A stretch of DNA of 20,297 nucleotides from Candidatus Cloacimonadota bacterium (GTDB lineage: Bacteria > Cloacimonadota > Cloacimonadia > JGIOTU-2), in NCBI GenBank assembly GCA_011043895.1, contig DRBZ01000068.1, forward strand, positions 1 through 20,297, given 5' to 3'. A model generated the notes under the pieces. That model had not been told where the DNA came from and ran no database searches. It saw only the letters and a list, made by a program, of their open reading frames with translations. Positions within the stretch are counted from its first letter, which is position 1, and the number at the start of each line of letters is the position of its first letter. Shown here one piece after another: positions 1 to 7,265 of this stretch. The position numbers and the translations under genes are program-made.

Positions 1-16
1 AACTTGTTTGTAACAC

Positions 17-59
17 CTATTGTTGTTATTCCTCCGATTTGGTGGTATAACAACAACAG
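17..59. repeat. Imperfect inverted repeat beside recombinase remnant
   Basis: Arms 17-35 and 41-59 pair around a 5-nt loop (GATTT). Sixteen of 19 positions pair; the exceptions are two T-T mismatches and one A-C mismatch. The arms are rich in GTTGTTAT / ATAACAACAA. No T-run follows on either strand, so it is not a typical terminator. It lies about 20 nt beyond the 3' end of a degraded tyrosine recombinase, so it could be a recombination-site relic. No recognisable integron core site (GTTRRRY) was found. Confidence 0.5.
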
Positions 60-81
60 TATATATTTTTCTTTTATCATT

Positions 82-229
82 TTAATCTTCCTCATTAAAA
101 AAATCATCAGCAGGATTCTTGATTTTAGCTATTGATTTGTTCGATACATGAGTGTATATCTCTGTAGTTTTTGAACTTTTATGACCTAAATAATTTTTGT
201 ATATACCCGAGAACCGTTCCCTGTTTCAT
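82..229 (-). pseudogene. Tyrosine recombinase (XerC/D-type) C-terminal remnant, frameshifted
   Basis: Minus-strand translation gives GTVLGYIQKL in one frame and then LGHKSSKTTEIYTHVS in another, ending NPADDFFNEED and a stop at 82-84. Together they read as the canonical C-terminal catalytic segment of phage-type integrases: 'YIQKLLGHKSSKTTEIYTHVS', with the LGH motif and the nucleophilic tyrosine of 'IYTHVS'. One extra T near 189-193 breaks the frame. An in-frame stop lies just upstream of the short ATG at 229, and the N-terminal core-binding domain and catalytic arginine box are missing. The gene is therefore dead, a leftover of an integration or chromosomal-cassette event next to the ABC ATPase gene. 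The downstream tail resembles Bacteroidetes-type integrases (inference from memory). Confidence 0.8.
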
Positions 230-294
230 TTAACCCTTCATATATTTTTCCATCTTAACTCATTCGACATTAGAAATGAGATATTTGAAATTTC

Positions 295-1398
295 CTATAT
301 GATCGTTTCTTCACTTTCCTTATCGAAGAAATGAACCTTTTTCATGTCGAACACAAGTATCATCGTTTCGTCCATCTTTGGTTGTTCCTTTGGTTCCAGC
401 CTGCCCGTAAAGGTCGTATCACCGGTTTTAAAATTAACTACAAATTCCGAACCCAGCGGTTCGACGACTTCAACTATGGCTTCCATCTCTGCGGGAATTT
501 CTGCATTTGAGGAATATTTCTTATGATAAACATCTTCTGGACGAACCCCCATGACAATATCTTTGCCTACATATTCTTTGAGAGAATCATTATAAGTATC
601 GGGAATTTCGACAGTAAAGCTACCATAATCAAAGAAAAGTTTCTTGCTCTCTTTTCTTATCTTACCGTCAAAAAAGTTGATTGCGGGACTTCCGATGAAT
701 CCAGCTACAAATTTATTGTTTGGATGGTTATATACGTTTATGGGAGAATCAATCTGCTGAATAATACCATCTTTCTGCACAACGATCTTGTCTCCCATTG
801 TCATAGCTTCAGTCTGGTCATGGGTGACGTAAACAATAGTTGTTTCAAGCTTCTTATGCAGCTTAATAATCTCGGCACGCATCTGTACACGAAGCTTAGC
901 ATCAAGGTTTGAGAGCGGTTCGTCAAACAGGAAGACCTGTGGATACCGCACGATCGCTCTTCCCAGCGCTACACGCTGGCGTTGCCCGCCTGAGAGCTGC
1001 TTCGGTTTTCTATCCAGTAAATGACCAATGCCAAGAAGTTCTGCGGCCTCTTTCACACGCTTATCGATCTCATCTTTGGGTGTTCTGCGCAGTTTTAATC
1101 CGAACTCCATATTTTGATATACAGTCATGTGAGGATAAAGCGCATAATTCTGGAACACCATTGCAATGTCACGGTCTTTTGGCAGGACATTGTTCACAAC
1201 TTTATCGCCGATATAGATCTTACCTCGTGAGACATCTTCCAGACCAGCAATCATACGAAGAGTGGTAGTTTTTCCACAACCTGAGGGTCCCACCAGAACG
1301 ACAAACTCTTTATCTTCTGCTACGAGATCTGCATCTTTGACTGCCACAAAGGAGTTGTCATATATTTTCCAGACTTTTTCTAATTGTACTTTTGCCAT
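295..1398 (-). CDS. MalK/UgpC/MsmX-family sugar ABC transporter ATP-binding protein
   Basis: Cytoplasmic ATPase subunit that powers a carbohydrate-type ABC importer. The 367-aa product has the usual family length. Visible motifs are Walker A GPSGCGKT (37-44), Q-loop Gln83, signature LSGGQ (135-139), Walker B VFLFDE (155-160) followed by PLSNLDAKLR, and switch His193. A C-terminal regulatory (TOBE/OB) region of about 125 residues from ~240 separates MalK/UgpC types from simple importers. The start is supported by AGGA about 8 nt upstream of the ATG. No permease or substrate-binding gene lies in the window, so it is either a shared ATPase serving several sugar permeases, as MsmX does, or split from its operon. 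The sugar cannot be read from the sequence. Two LacI-type operator-like sites sit in its promoter region, fitting carbon-source control. Confidence 0.93.
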   Translation of the reverse strand: MAKVQLEKVWKIYDNSFVAVKDADLVAEDKEFVVLVGPSGCGKTTTLRMIAGLEDVSRGKIYIGDKVVNNVLPKDRDIAMVFQNYALYPHMTVYQNMEFGLKLRRTPKDEIDKRVKEAAELLGIGHLLDRKPKQLSGGQRQRVALGRAIVRYPQVFLFDEPLSNLDAKLRVQMRAEIIKLHKKLETTIVYVTHDQTEAMTMGDKIVVQKDGIIQQIDSPINVYNHPNNKFVAGFIGSPAINFFDGKIRKESKKLFFDYGSFTVEIPDTYNDSLKEYVGKDIVMGVRPEDVYHKKYSSNAEIPAEMEAIVEVVEPLGSEFVVNFKTGDTTFTGRLEPKEQPKMDETMILVFDMKKVHFFDKESEETII

Positions 1399-1423
1399 AA
1401 GACATTCCTATGATTTTTTATTT

Positions 1424-1452
1424 CTATGGGTTTGAAGCGTTTACAGTGTCAA
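1424..1452 (-). promoter_or_regulatory. Candidate promoter of the sugar ABC ATPase gene
   Basis: On the minus strand a perfect TTGACA (1447-1452) is followed 17 nt later by a weak -10 candidate CCATAG (1424-1429). That leaves a leader of about 20 nt with AGGA before the ATG. The spacer is almost filled by an operator-like palindrome (1432-1445). A strong -35 with a poor -10 suits a regulated promoter. Confidence 0.45.
1432..1445 (-). promoter_or_regulatory. LacI/CcpA-family operator-like site, promoter-proximal
   Basis: Read on the minus strand as TGTAAACGCTTCAA. This matches 13 of 14 positions of the CcpA cre consensus TGWAARCGYTWNCW, which represents LacI/GalR-family operators with a central CG. 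It lies inside the -35/-10 spacer of the ATPase promoter, where bound repressor would block RNA polymerase. The regulator gene is not in the window, so the family assignment is inference from the motif. Confidence 0.5.
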
Positions 1453-1494
1453 GTTTTATACAATGATCATGCATACCCCCAAAATTTTTTAGAA

Positions 1495-1508
1495 CGGTAA
1501 CGCTTCCA
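1495..1508 (-). promoter_or_regulatory. Second LacI-family operator-like site, upstream
   Basis: Read on the minus strand as TGGAAGCGTTACCG, matching 12 of 14 cre positions. Its central CG is 63 bp from the central CG of the promoter-proximal site, close to six turns of B-DNA. Two sites in helical phase would allow a tetrameric LacI-type regulator to loop the DNA. This is inferred from motif and spacing only. Confidence 0.4.
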
Positions 1509-1578
1509 TTCAAATTTACTTAATATTGTCATTATAAATAGTATAAAATATCGACATAGCAATAATAGCTAAAAATAC

Positions 1579-1700
1579 TGCCACACTGAGGTTTTTTATC
1601 GCGTCGAAGTAAAACGAAGAAGGATCGAAGCGTGGGAGATCCTTCGATCGGTCTCCACTTCCTTCCGCCCAATCCGCTAGCCGGCGGATCAGGGTGACAA
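1579..1700. repeat. Interspersed palindromic repeat, copy A
   Basis: The element begins TGCCACACTGAG and ends TCAGGGTGACAA, so its outer ends form a degenerate inverted repeat. Inside are AGATCCTTCG and a strong GC-rich hairpin around CCGCTAGCCGGCGG. The 12-nt terminus TCAGGGTGACAA and the core AGATCCTTCG (as its complement) recur in a second copy at 9582-9675, which identifies a dispersed element rather than a gene. An 85-codon minus-strand frame runs across it but has no ribosome binding site. Confidence 0.65.
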
Positions 1701-1815
1701 CAACAAAGATGGATAAAAAAGATAGATTTGTATAAAACAATTTTCCAGTCCAAGAATCCCGCAAACCATCCATTTACAGTACTTCTCGGGATTTACCTCT
1801 AATTTTTTTTGGAGT

Positions 1816-1914
1816 ATGTATGGTAGTATGCGAAGACTGAATAAGGAATCCGGAATACTTCCTCAATCTTCAATAAGCGTTCGATATTCATTATTCATTG
1901 CATACCTCATACAT
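1816..1914. repeat. Long imperfect inverted repeat
   Basis: ATGTATGGTAGTATGC (1816-1831) faces GCATACCTCATACAT (1900-1914). Further partial pairing inside uses TGAATAAGGAAT-like and ATTCATTATTCAT-like stretches. The sequence is typical of noncoding palindromic intergenic repeats. It is single-copy in this window, so dispersal elsewhere is unproven. Confidence 0.5.
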
Positions 1915-1929
1915 TTAAAAAAAATTATA

Positions 1930-1968
1930 GAACGCAGAAAAACGCTGATTTGGCAGATTTACACGGAT
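1930..1968. repeat. 'Acacggat'-type intergenic repeat fragment
   Basis: The stretch from GAACGCAG through ACGCTGATTT to CAGATTTACACGGAT resembles a noncoding repeat family seen in many anaerobe genomes, with phrases such as 'gcagatttacacggat'. A related piece (complement ACCACGGATTAACAAG) abuts the DUF362 stop codon at 9745-9771. The family assignment is from memory. Confidence 0.4.
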
Positions 1969-1980
1969 AATAAAATATAT

Positions 1981-2054
1981 GGTCATTCTCGCGAAAGCTG
2001 GAATCTGCAAAGTAATTTCTCAATGAGAAATACCTACAAACTCATTATTTGCAG
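1981..2054. repeat. Nested hairpin repeat
   Basis: It begins GGTCATTCTCGCGAAAGCTGGAATC, a form common in dispersed 'GTCATTCCCGCGAAAGCGGGAAT' repeats. It continues into a nested palindrome: outer arms CTGCAAAGTAAT (2005-2016) and ATTATTTGCAG (2044-2054), inner arms ATTTCTCA (2015-2022) and TGAGAAAT (2024-2031). No coding role is supported. Confidence 0.5.
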
Positions 2055-2170
2055 TGCTTAAAAAGATGTAACTTTGATTTTTTTAGGGTATATATGTTAA
2101 ACAATGAATTGAGAGTTTGTTTTATATACAAATCTTTTGCATGAGTGCTAAAAGATTTCAGAAGAGTGTC

Positions 2171-2200
2171 ATAAAAAGCGAGACTCACGAAGAGTCCCGC
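2171..2200 (-). terminator. Rho-independent terminator of the PpiC-type foldase gene
   Basis: On the minus strand GCGGGACTC, a TTCGT loop and GAGTCTCGC form a 9-bp stem with one G-U pair, followed at once by TTTTTAT. It starts 27 nt after the stop codon of the upstream gene. This is the clearest intrinsic terminator in the window. Confidence 0.88.
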
Positions 2201-2227
2201 TAATGTATAGTATTGAGATTATTGTAT

Positions 2228-4267
2228 CTATTCTTTAGTTTCTGACTGCTGGTTTATCTTTTCGAGAATATCTTCCTCGCCAGTTAATGCTTTTATCATA
2301 TAACGGGCAGATGGATGGAGTGTGGTGTCAGTCACAGTGCCCTCTTTGGGATAGGTGAGAACTTCTTCGAACATCTCAAGGGCTTTTGTGTTATTGTTCA
2401 GATATTCTGAATAGATAAAGCCCTTCATGAACTTTGCCTTGTAATCATTTTGACCATTTGCATGCTGTTCTATGATCTTGTCATAGTAATAATTTGCACG
2501 GGCATAGTTCTTCTGGGTCATTGCTTCTTCTGCAAGAGAGAAAAGTGAATCTGCAGGAAGTTTTTCTTCTAGCCTATCTTTATACACTATAAGATTATAC
2601 TTTTGCCTTATCTCGGTCTTGAGATTGTTGAACAGATCCCGCTGTGCCTTCTTTGTAAGGTTACTCACTATCTCATTGCGCACGTTATCCAGGGACTGAT
2701 AGGATTTTGGATTATATTCGATCACCTTGAAGAATACCCAGTTTCCCTTTGCATCCTCAAAAACATCGCTGAATTCACCCTCTGGAGTTGAGAAGACTTT
2801 TTCAAGATAGGTGTCATCCTTACCCACACCGGGTATGATACCACCTTCGTAAATAGGACCGATCACACCGTCATTATCTTTTTTGGTGCAGTATTCCTGA
2901 ATAAGTGCATTGAGCTCATCATCATTGGCAGCTTCTTTTGCCTTGAAAAGTACAAAGTCGGCAGTGACTTTATTTTCACAGGCAAATTGTTTAATCCGAG
3001 CATTCGGTTTTTTTACATAGCGCTTTTCTTTATCCTGTTCATATTGTGCTTCGATATCTTCTTCGGAAACAGTTGCTTTGTCTGCTACATACTGCTTGTA
3101 GTACTCGCGGAGTGTGCCGATCATCTTGGCACGATGCAGTTCATTCTTTATCTCTGGGTGGTTCTCATACCCTTTTTTTATCGCATCAATGTATTGCACA
3201 TCATTCTGTGCTTTTGAAGTGATAAAATCGAGTTTACCTTTCTCATCCTGAAGCGTTTGCTTTCTCTGGTCTGGAAGCAAACTCACCTCTTCTGCGAATT
3301 CCTTTGCGGTATACACAAGGTCTGGATTGTTTGAGGAAATCAGCACAACCGCTCCTGCAGCAGCAGATGTATCTGCCTGAGCATAATCAACAGCTTCAAC
3401 TGCTGCGGAATCGATTATTACGTTGTATTTCTTCATGAGTTTTTCGATAAGTTGCTGCCGAAGCTCCTGCTCTTTTTCACTCTTATATCTGTTTTTTACA
3501 TCCTCTTCCACGTCGTCATATGGGCGAACTGTACTCATATCTTTATCAATAACTTTAACTATGTGGAAGGTTTCATTGATCTTGATTGGCTCAATAACGT
3601 CGTTGACTTCGGCAACAAAGATCAGGGAGTCTAGTTCATCTGAACGTCCGACATTAGGAATATAGCCACCTTTTCGTACATTATTTATCTTACCGTCTTT
3701 TTTCTTGATATTTTCATTGATGGAATATTCCTTCATGACTTCAACAAAATCAGCCCCTCCAAGGATTTTCTGATACGCCATATTAGCATCTTCCATTGTT
3801 TCTGTTTCAATATAAAGAAGATTTGCAGTTGGTGATTTTTTATAATAGTCATCTTTGTGGGCTTCGTAGAAAGCCATGAGTTCTTCTTCTGTTGGTTTTA
3901 TCTCTTTTTTGATAGTATCCTTGTAATACATATCAAGAATAATGCGCTCTGCGTTTTGGTGGTAGAAGTCCTGCGCAGCTTTGGATTTATCCACACCTTT
4001 TTCAAGTGCTTCGAGATAGAAGATCTCTTCAATTGCATAGTCATCGAGATACTTCTGTTTCTGTTCGATAGTGAATCCTCCACGTGGGCGATAGAATTCC
4101 GGGATGAGGTCAATGCGCTCATTGAACTGTTTCTCGGTGATCGTACCACCATCCCATTCTGCGAGGATCTGGCTTGTATCTTTTTCTTTTTCGCCTAATT
4201 CGCACCCCGCAAATACCAGGATAGATAAAAGTGAGATGATGATTAGTGAACGAATAATTCGAATCAT
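2228..4267 (-). CDS. Lipoprotein PpiC-type peptidyl-prolyl isomerase (SurA/PrsA/PpiD-like) with TPR-like tail
   Basis: Likely periplasmic foldase/chaperone for exported or outer-membrane proteins. Residues 1-21 form a signal peptide with lipobox FAG-C, giving a lipidated Cys22. An N-terminal SurA-N-like helical region follows (~30-140). Rotamase domain 1 is at about 146-241, with GGYIPNVGRSDELDSLIF and a closing 'FHIVKVID' strand. Rotamase domain 2 is at about 421-518, with GGIIPGVGKDDTYLEKVF and 'NWVFFKVIEYNP'. A TPR-like helical stretch is at about 574-645. At 679 aa it is longer than SurA (~430) and closer to PpiD, but it is a lipoprotein rather than membrane-spanning. AAGGAG lies 9 nt before the ATG, and a strong terminator follows. 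It appears monocistronic. Confidence 0.9.
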   Translation of the reverse strand: MIRIIRSLIIISLLSILVFAGCELGEKEKDTSQILAEWDGGTITEKQFNERIDLIPEFYRPRGGFTIEQKQKYLDDYAIEEIFYLEALEKGVDKSKAAQDFYHQNAERIILDMYYKDTIKKEIKPTEEELMAFYEAHKDDYYKKSPTANLLYIETETMEDANMAYQKILGGADFVEVMKEYSINENIKKKDGKINNVRKGGYIPNVGRSDELDSLIFVAEVNDVIEPIKINETFHIVKVIDKDMSTVRPYDDVEEDVKNRYKSEKEQELRQQLIEKLMKKYNVIIDSAAVEAVDYAQADTSAAAGAVVLISSNNPDLVYTAKEFAEEVSLLPDQRKQTLQDEKGKLDFITSKAQNDVQYIDAIKKGYENHPEIKNELHRAKMIGTLREYYKQYVADKATVSEEDIEAQYEQDKEKRYVKKPNARIKQFACENKVTADFVLFKAKEAANDDELNALIQEYCTKKDNDGVIGPIYEGGIIPGVGKDDTYLEKVFSTPEGEFSDVFEDAKGNWVFFKVIEYNPKSYQSLDNVRNEIVSNLTKKAQRDLFNNLKTEIRQKYNLIVYKDRLEEKLPADSLFSLAEEAMTQKNYARANYYYDKIIEQHANGQNDYKAKFMKGFIYSEYLNNNTKALEMFEEVLTYPKEGTVTDTTLHPSARYMIKALTGEEDILEKINQQSETKE

Positions 4268-4838
4268 ATTTGAAACTCCTTATTTTTTAATAAGTTTTGG
4301 ACAACAGATATTTCATTGGTGTCATTTTGTGTCAAGATTGATAGCTACATTAGCCATACAAATTTGCATGAAGAGTGGATAGGAGAGATTTGACAATAGT
4401 AAATTGATGTACTCAGAAAATATCTGGATTATAGTTCCATGTTTAATATTTAAATAACCCAAATTATGAGATAAATAAAAAATTGACAGCCGATAGAGAA
4501 ATTACATTATAAGAGTAAAGGAAAACTATGGTGGAAACGAGAAATAGGCGTAAGCAATTATTGAGAGGGCCTGCCCCCCCCAATTTAAATTTAGTAACTA
4601 ACACATATTATGCGAGTTACTGCGGCCGGGAAAATTTTAACAAGACGAAACACAACACAAGTACAACATTATCAAATCTCGGAAAAAATAAATTTCTTCA
4701 ATATTACCTTGCTATTCCGTTTCCCAGGAATGGTGGGGTTATTGAGTTATGAGAACTGCTCCCTTAAGAATGGATAGATCTATGATATTGAGGGATATAA
4801 ACTCAAAACGAGGTGTGTGAATAACCAAAGGAGAAAAA
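4268..4838 (+). other. Intergenic region with promoter and possible 74-codon ORF
   Basis: This 571-nt gap separates the divergent foldase and beta-helix genes. On the plus strand TTGACA (4483-4488) precedes TATAAG (4508-4513) with a long 19-nt spacer, or ATTATA with 17. A 74-codon frame (4528-4752) opens just after, with AAAGGA ahead of its ATG. It has no domain I recognise, no signal peptide and an atypical composition rich in Asn, Thr and Lys. If TATAAG is the -10, transcription would start at about the ribosome binding site, which weakens the case for translation. It may instead be the leader of the beta-helix gene at 4839. Confidence 0.3.
4307..4335 (-). promoter_or_regulatory. Candidate promoter of the foldase gene
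   Basis: On the minus strand a perfect TTGACA (4330-4335) is separated by 17 nt from AATATC (4307-4312), a weak -10. The predicted leader is about 30-35 nt and contains AAGGAG. A perfect TTGACA also recurs in front of the ABC ATPase and Wzi-like genes. Confidence 0.45.
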
Positions 4839-7217
4839 ATGTTTAATAAATATAAATCTTTATTTAAAGAGAAAATAATAATTCTATTTGTTGTGTTCAT
4901 ACTACTAATTACAATGGATGGATTTTCTGACATAATAATTGTGGATTGTAGTGGTGGTGGTGATTTTAGAAAAATACAAGAGGGTATAAATGCCGCTTCG
5001 GCAGGAGATACTGTTTTAGTATATCCCGGCTCATATTATGAATCAGTTTCAGTTAATGATAAAAACATTGAGATAGGCAGTTTGTATTACACGACAAGTG
5101 ACACAAGCTATATTTCACAAACTGAAATAGTAAGTGATAGCGTAAGTCAATATGGAGTTGTTGTTTTCACTAATGATGAATCATCCCTTGTGGGATTTAC
5201 TATTCGAAGAACAACGTCACCATATACAGGAATTTACTGCAATAATACACAACCAAATATTAATCACAATATTATTTATGATTTTGATGTTGGTGTTAGA
5301 GTATTTGGGTATTGTCCATACATTTATGAAAACGTTATTTATAATAATTCAGAAGGAATTCAACTAATAAATTCTACGAACTATAGATCTCCAACTATAA
5401 ATGATAATGATATTTACAATAATGAGAAAGGAATAGTATATTCAAATAGTTCAGTCCCTATTTATAATAATTTAATTCATGCAAATGAAAACGCTGGAAT
5501 TATCTGTGACTGGGATAGTAATACGGAGATTCTAGAGAATATAATATTTCAAAATAATATTGGTTTGAAAATATGTCCGGGAAGTGAACTGGTAATTAAT
5601 AATAATACCTTTGCCGATAATGTAACAGGAATTTTAGTATATGATGATACAAATGCTGAAATTAATAACATAATTATTTATGGTAATACGTATGATATTG
5701 AAAGGCAAAGCCCTGAAATATCAACTGACATAGAGATTGCTTATTGTTGCATTGAAGATGGGGTTCCCGGATGGTGTACAAATAATGGTAGCAATATAAC
5801 AAATGATCCTATTTTTGCTGATCCGGATAACGATGATTACTCATTGACATGGGATTTAAACGATTTCTCACCTTGTATCGATGCAGGTGATCCAGACATG
5901 GACTGGGATGATGATGACACACCTCCTGATATGGGTGCTTTACCAACTTTTGCACATGACTATTTTCGCGATGATTATGACGGGTACTCCTATGACAACA
6001 TCGACTGGATATCGTTCCCTGTGCTGAATAGGATAACTGACGATTGGATGGATGCCATTGAAGTGTTGGAAAGACAGTATCTTATCGATGATGATCAATA
6101 TTATTTAGATGACATCCTTGATTCCGTGATATACGAAGATGATGCAGCAGTTTGGTTTTATAATAATAATTGGGTAACAAATTTAACGGATGGTAAATTT
6201 AATAGCACGCAGGGTTATAAGTTTCAGCTCAAAGAGGAATACGATTCCGTGGCTGTGCAAGGCATATCCGGCACATGGCTTGATCCGAGTACGCCAATAC
6301 AACTTTATCCTGAACAAGAAAATTGGATTGGATGCTACCTCATTGAACCTGAATACTTTGATGATGCTTTTGAATCTATAGAAGATGAGTGGCTCACGAT
6401 CAGTTCTGAACATTGGTATGCACAGCGTGGTTCAAGAGTAACAAATTATACTGCTAATCCAGGTGAACTATATATTATTACTGTAGATACATTGTGCCAG
6501 CTTGTATGGGGTGATAGTCTAGGTAGCAAAGGTGTGATTCCTTTCGTAAAAGAGAAGACCGAATACTTCATATATAATGAGAAAATTGATTACATGGCGA
6601 TCGATATTGATACAGTATATTCCATTATACCTGTTGCCGAAATTGCTGTTTACTGTGATGACGAATGCCTTGGCGCAACAAAGGTTTATAACAATGAATA
6701 TCCTGTACAAATCCTTGCTTATACATTTGAAGGAACGAATGGTGGTAGCGGTGAACTCGAGTTCATGTTTTATTACGAGGAAGGTAAGGGATTCTCAAAA
6801 TCAATTCCTTATATAACATACGACTCAAATACACACATATACTACCAGCAATCCCTTTACTATAAACGTAAAGGTTATGCAAAAGTCAAGTTGAATACAA
6901 AGGAATCAACAGCAATTCACAACCTTAAGTTGTTGCAGAATTACCCAAATCCAGTGAGATCAAATATCACAACCATACATTTCATGCCCGAACAGAATGC
7001 TGAGCATACGGAGCTGAGTATCTATAACATCCGTGGTCAATTGGTACGAACCATCGATTGTGACGCTATGATATCGTCAGGAACCCAAGATGTGTGTTAC
7101 TCGATTTCTTGGGATTGCAAAGACGGGTATGGCAACGACATAAAGAACGGCATCTATTTCTATAAACTCACCTCAGGTGAAAAGAGCGCTGTTCACAAGA
7201 TGTTATTGATGAAATAA
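4839..7217 (+). CDS. Secreted parallel beta-helix protein with C-terminal T9SS/FlgD-like sorting domain
   Basis: Predicted surface or secreted protein. A signal anchor occupies about residues 11-30. A pectin-lyase-like entry motif follows (IIIVDCSGGGDFRKIQEGINAA, ~32-53, then GDTVLVYPGSYYES). Asn-rich right-handed beta-helix rungs run from about 105 to 290 (NIIYDFD, NDIYNNEKGI, NLIHANENAGI). 'DPIFADP...SPCIDAGDPD' (323-353) closes the helix. A central module at about 387-560 has WISFPVLNR, GYKFQL, DPSTPIQLYPEQENWIGCYL and a WYAQRG stretch. The last ~95 residues carry LLQNYPNPV (698-706), SIYNIRGQLVRTI and GIYFYKL, the FlgD-Ig/type A sorting domain. No catalytic residues of a polysaccharide lyase were identified. 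AAAGGAG lies 5 nt before the ATG. The N-terminal half is much more AT-rich than the rest. Paralogous to the next gene. Confidence 0.88.
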   Translation: MFNKYKSLFKEKIIILFVVFILLITMDGFSDIIIVDCSGGGDFRKIQEGINAASAGDTVLVYPGSYYESVSVNDKNIEIGSLYYTTSDTSYISQTEIVSDSVSQYGVVVFTNDESSLVGFTIRRTTSPYTGIYCNNTQPNINHNIIYDFDVGVRVFGYCPYIYENVIYNNSEGIQLINSTNYRSPTINDNDIYNNEKGIVYSNSSVPIYNNLIHANENAGIICDWDSNTEILENIIFQNNIGLKICPGSELVINNNTFADNVTGILVYDDTNAEINNIIIYGNTYDIERQSPEISTDIEIAYCCIEDGVPGWCTNNGSNITNDPIFADPDNDDYSLTWDLNDFSPCIDAGDPDMDWDDDDTPPDMGALPTFAHDYFRDDYDGYSYDNIDWISFPVLNRITDDWMDAIEVLERQYLIDDDQYYLDDILDSVIYEDDAAVWFYNNNWVTNLTDGKFNSTQGYKFQLKEEYDSVAVQGISGTWLDPSTPIQLYPEQENWIGCYLIEPEYFDDAFESIEDEWLTISSEHWYAQRGSRVTNYTANPGELYIITVDTLCQLVWGDSLGSKGVIPFVKEKTEYFIYNEKIDYMAIDIDTVYSIIPVAEIAVYCDDECLGATKVYNNEYPVQILAYTFEGTNGGSGELEFMFYYEEGKGFSKSIPYITYDSNTHIYYQQSLYYKRKGYAKVKLNTKESTAIHNLKLLQNYPNPVRSNITTIHFMPEQNAEHTELSIYNIRGQLVRTIDCDAMISSGTQDVCYSISWDCKDGYGNDIKNGIYFYKLTSGEKSAVHKMLLMK

Positions 7218-7239
7218 TAATGAAATAAATCCTCTATAT

Positions 7240-7265
7240 CCCCTCTCTGATTTTTAGGAGAGGGG
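7240..7265 (+). repeat. CCCCTCTC/GAGAGGGG hairpin repeat between the beta-helix genes
   Basis: CCCCTCTC (7240-7247) pairs perfectly with GAGAGGGG (7258-7265) around a 10-nt loop. No T-run follows, so it is a weak terminator at best. The following GTACGGGGGTGAGG matches the common 'ccctctc...gagaggg...gggtgagg' dispersed repeat type. Its final GAGG (7275-7278) is the only Shine-Dalgarno-like sequence for the ATG at 7285. Confidence 0.6.

Noticed and set aside
17..59. Integron attC site
   Set aside because: Folding is suggestive, but the required GTTRRRY/RYYYAAC core pair was not found, and the recombinase remnant looks XerC/D-like rather than IntI-like.
523..1268. Plus-strand open frames opposite the ABC ATPase gene
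   Set aside because: They are shadows of a gene with clear Walker and signature motifs on the minus strand; no domain is visible in them.
1516..1773. 85-codon minus-strand open frame with hydrophobic ends
   Set aside because: It reads through the palindromic repeat at 1579-1700, has no ribosome binding site and no recognisable domain.
1816..2061. 81-codon plus-strand open frame
   Set aside because: It consists entirely of translated repeats (1816-1914, 1930-1968, 1981-2054), with no ribosome binding site of its own.
1399..2227. CRISPR array or tandem repeats
   Set aside because: The repeats here are palindromic and differ from each other; there are no regularly spaced direct repeats.
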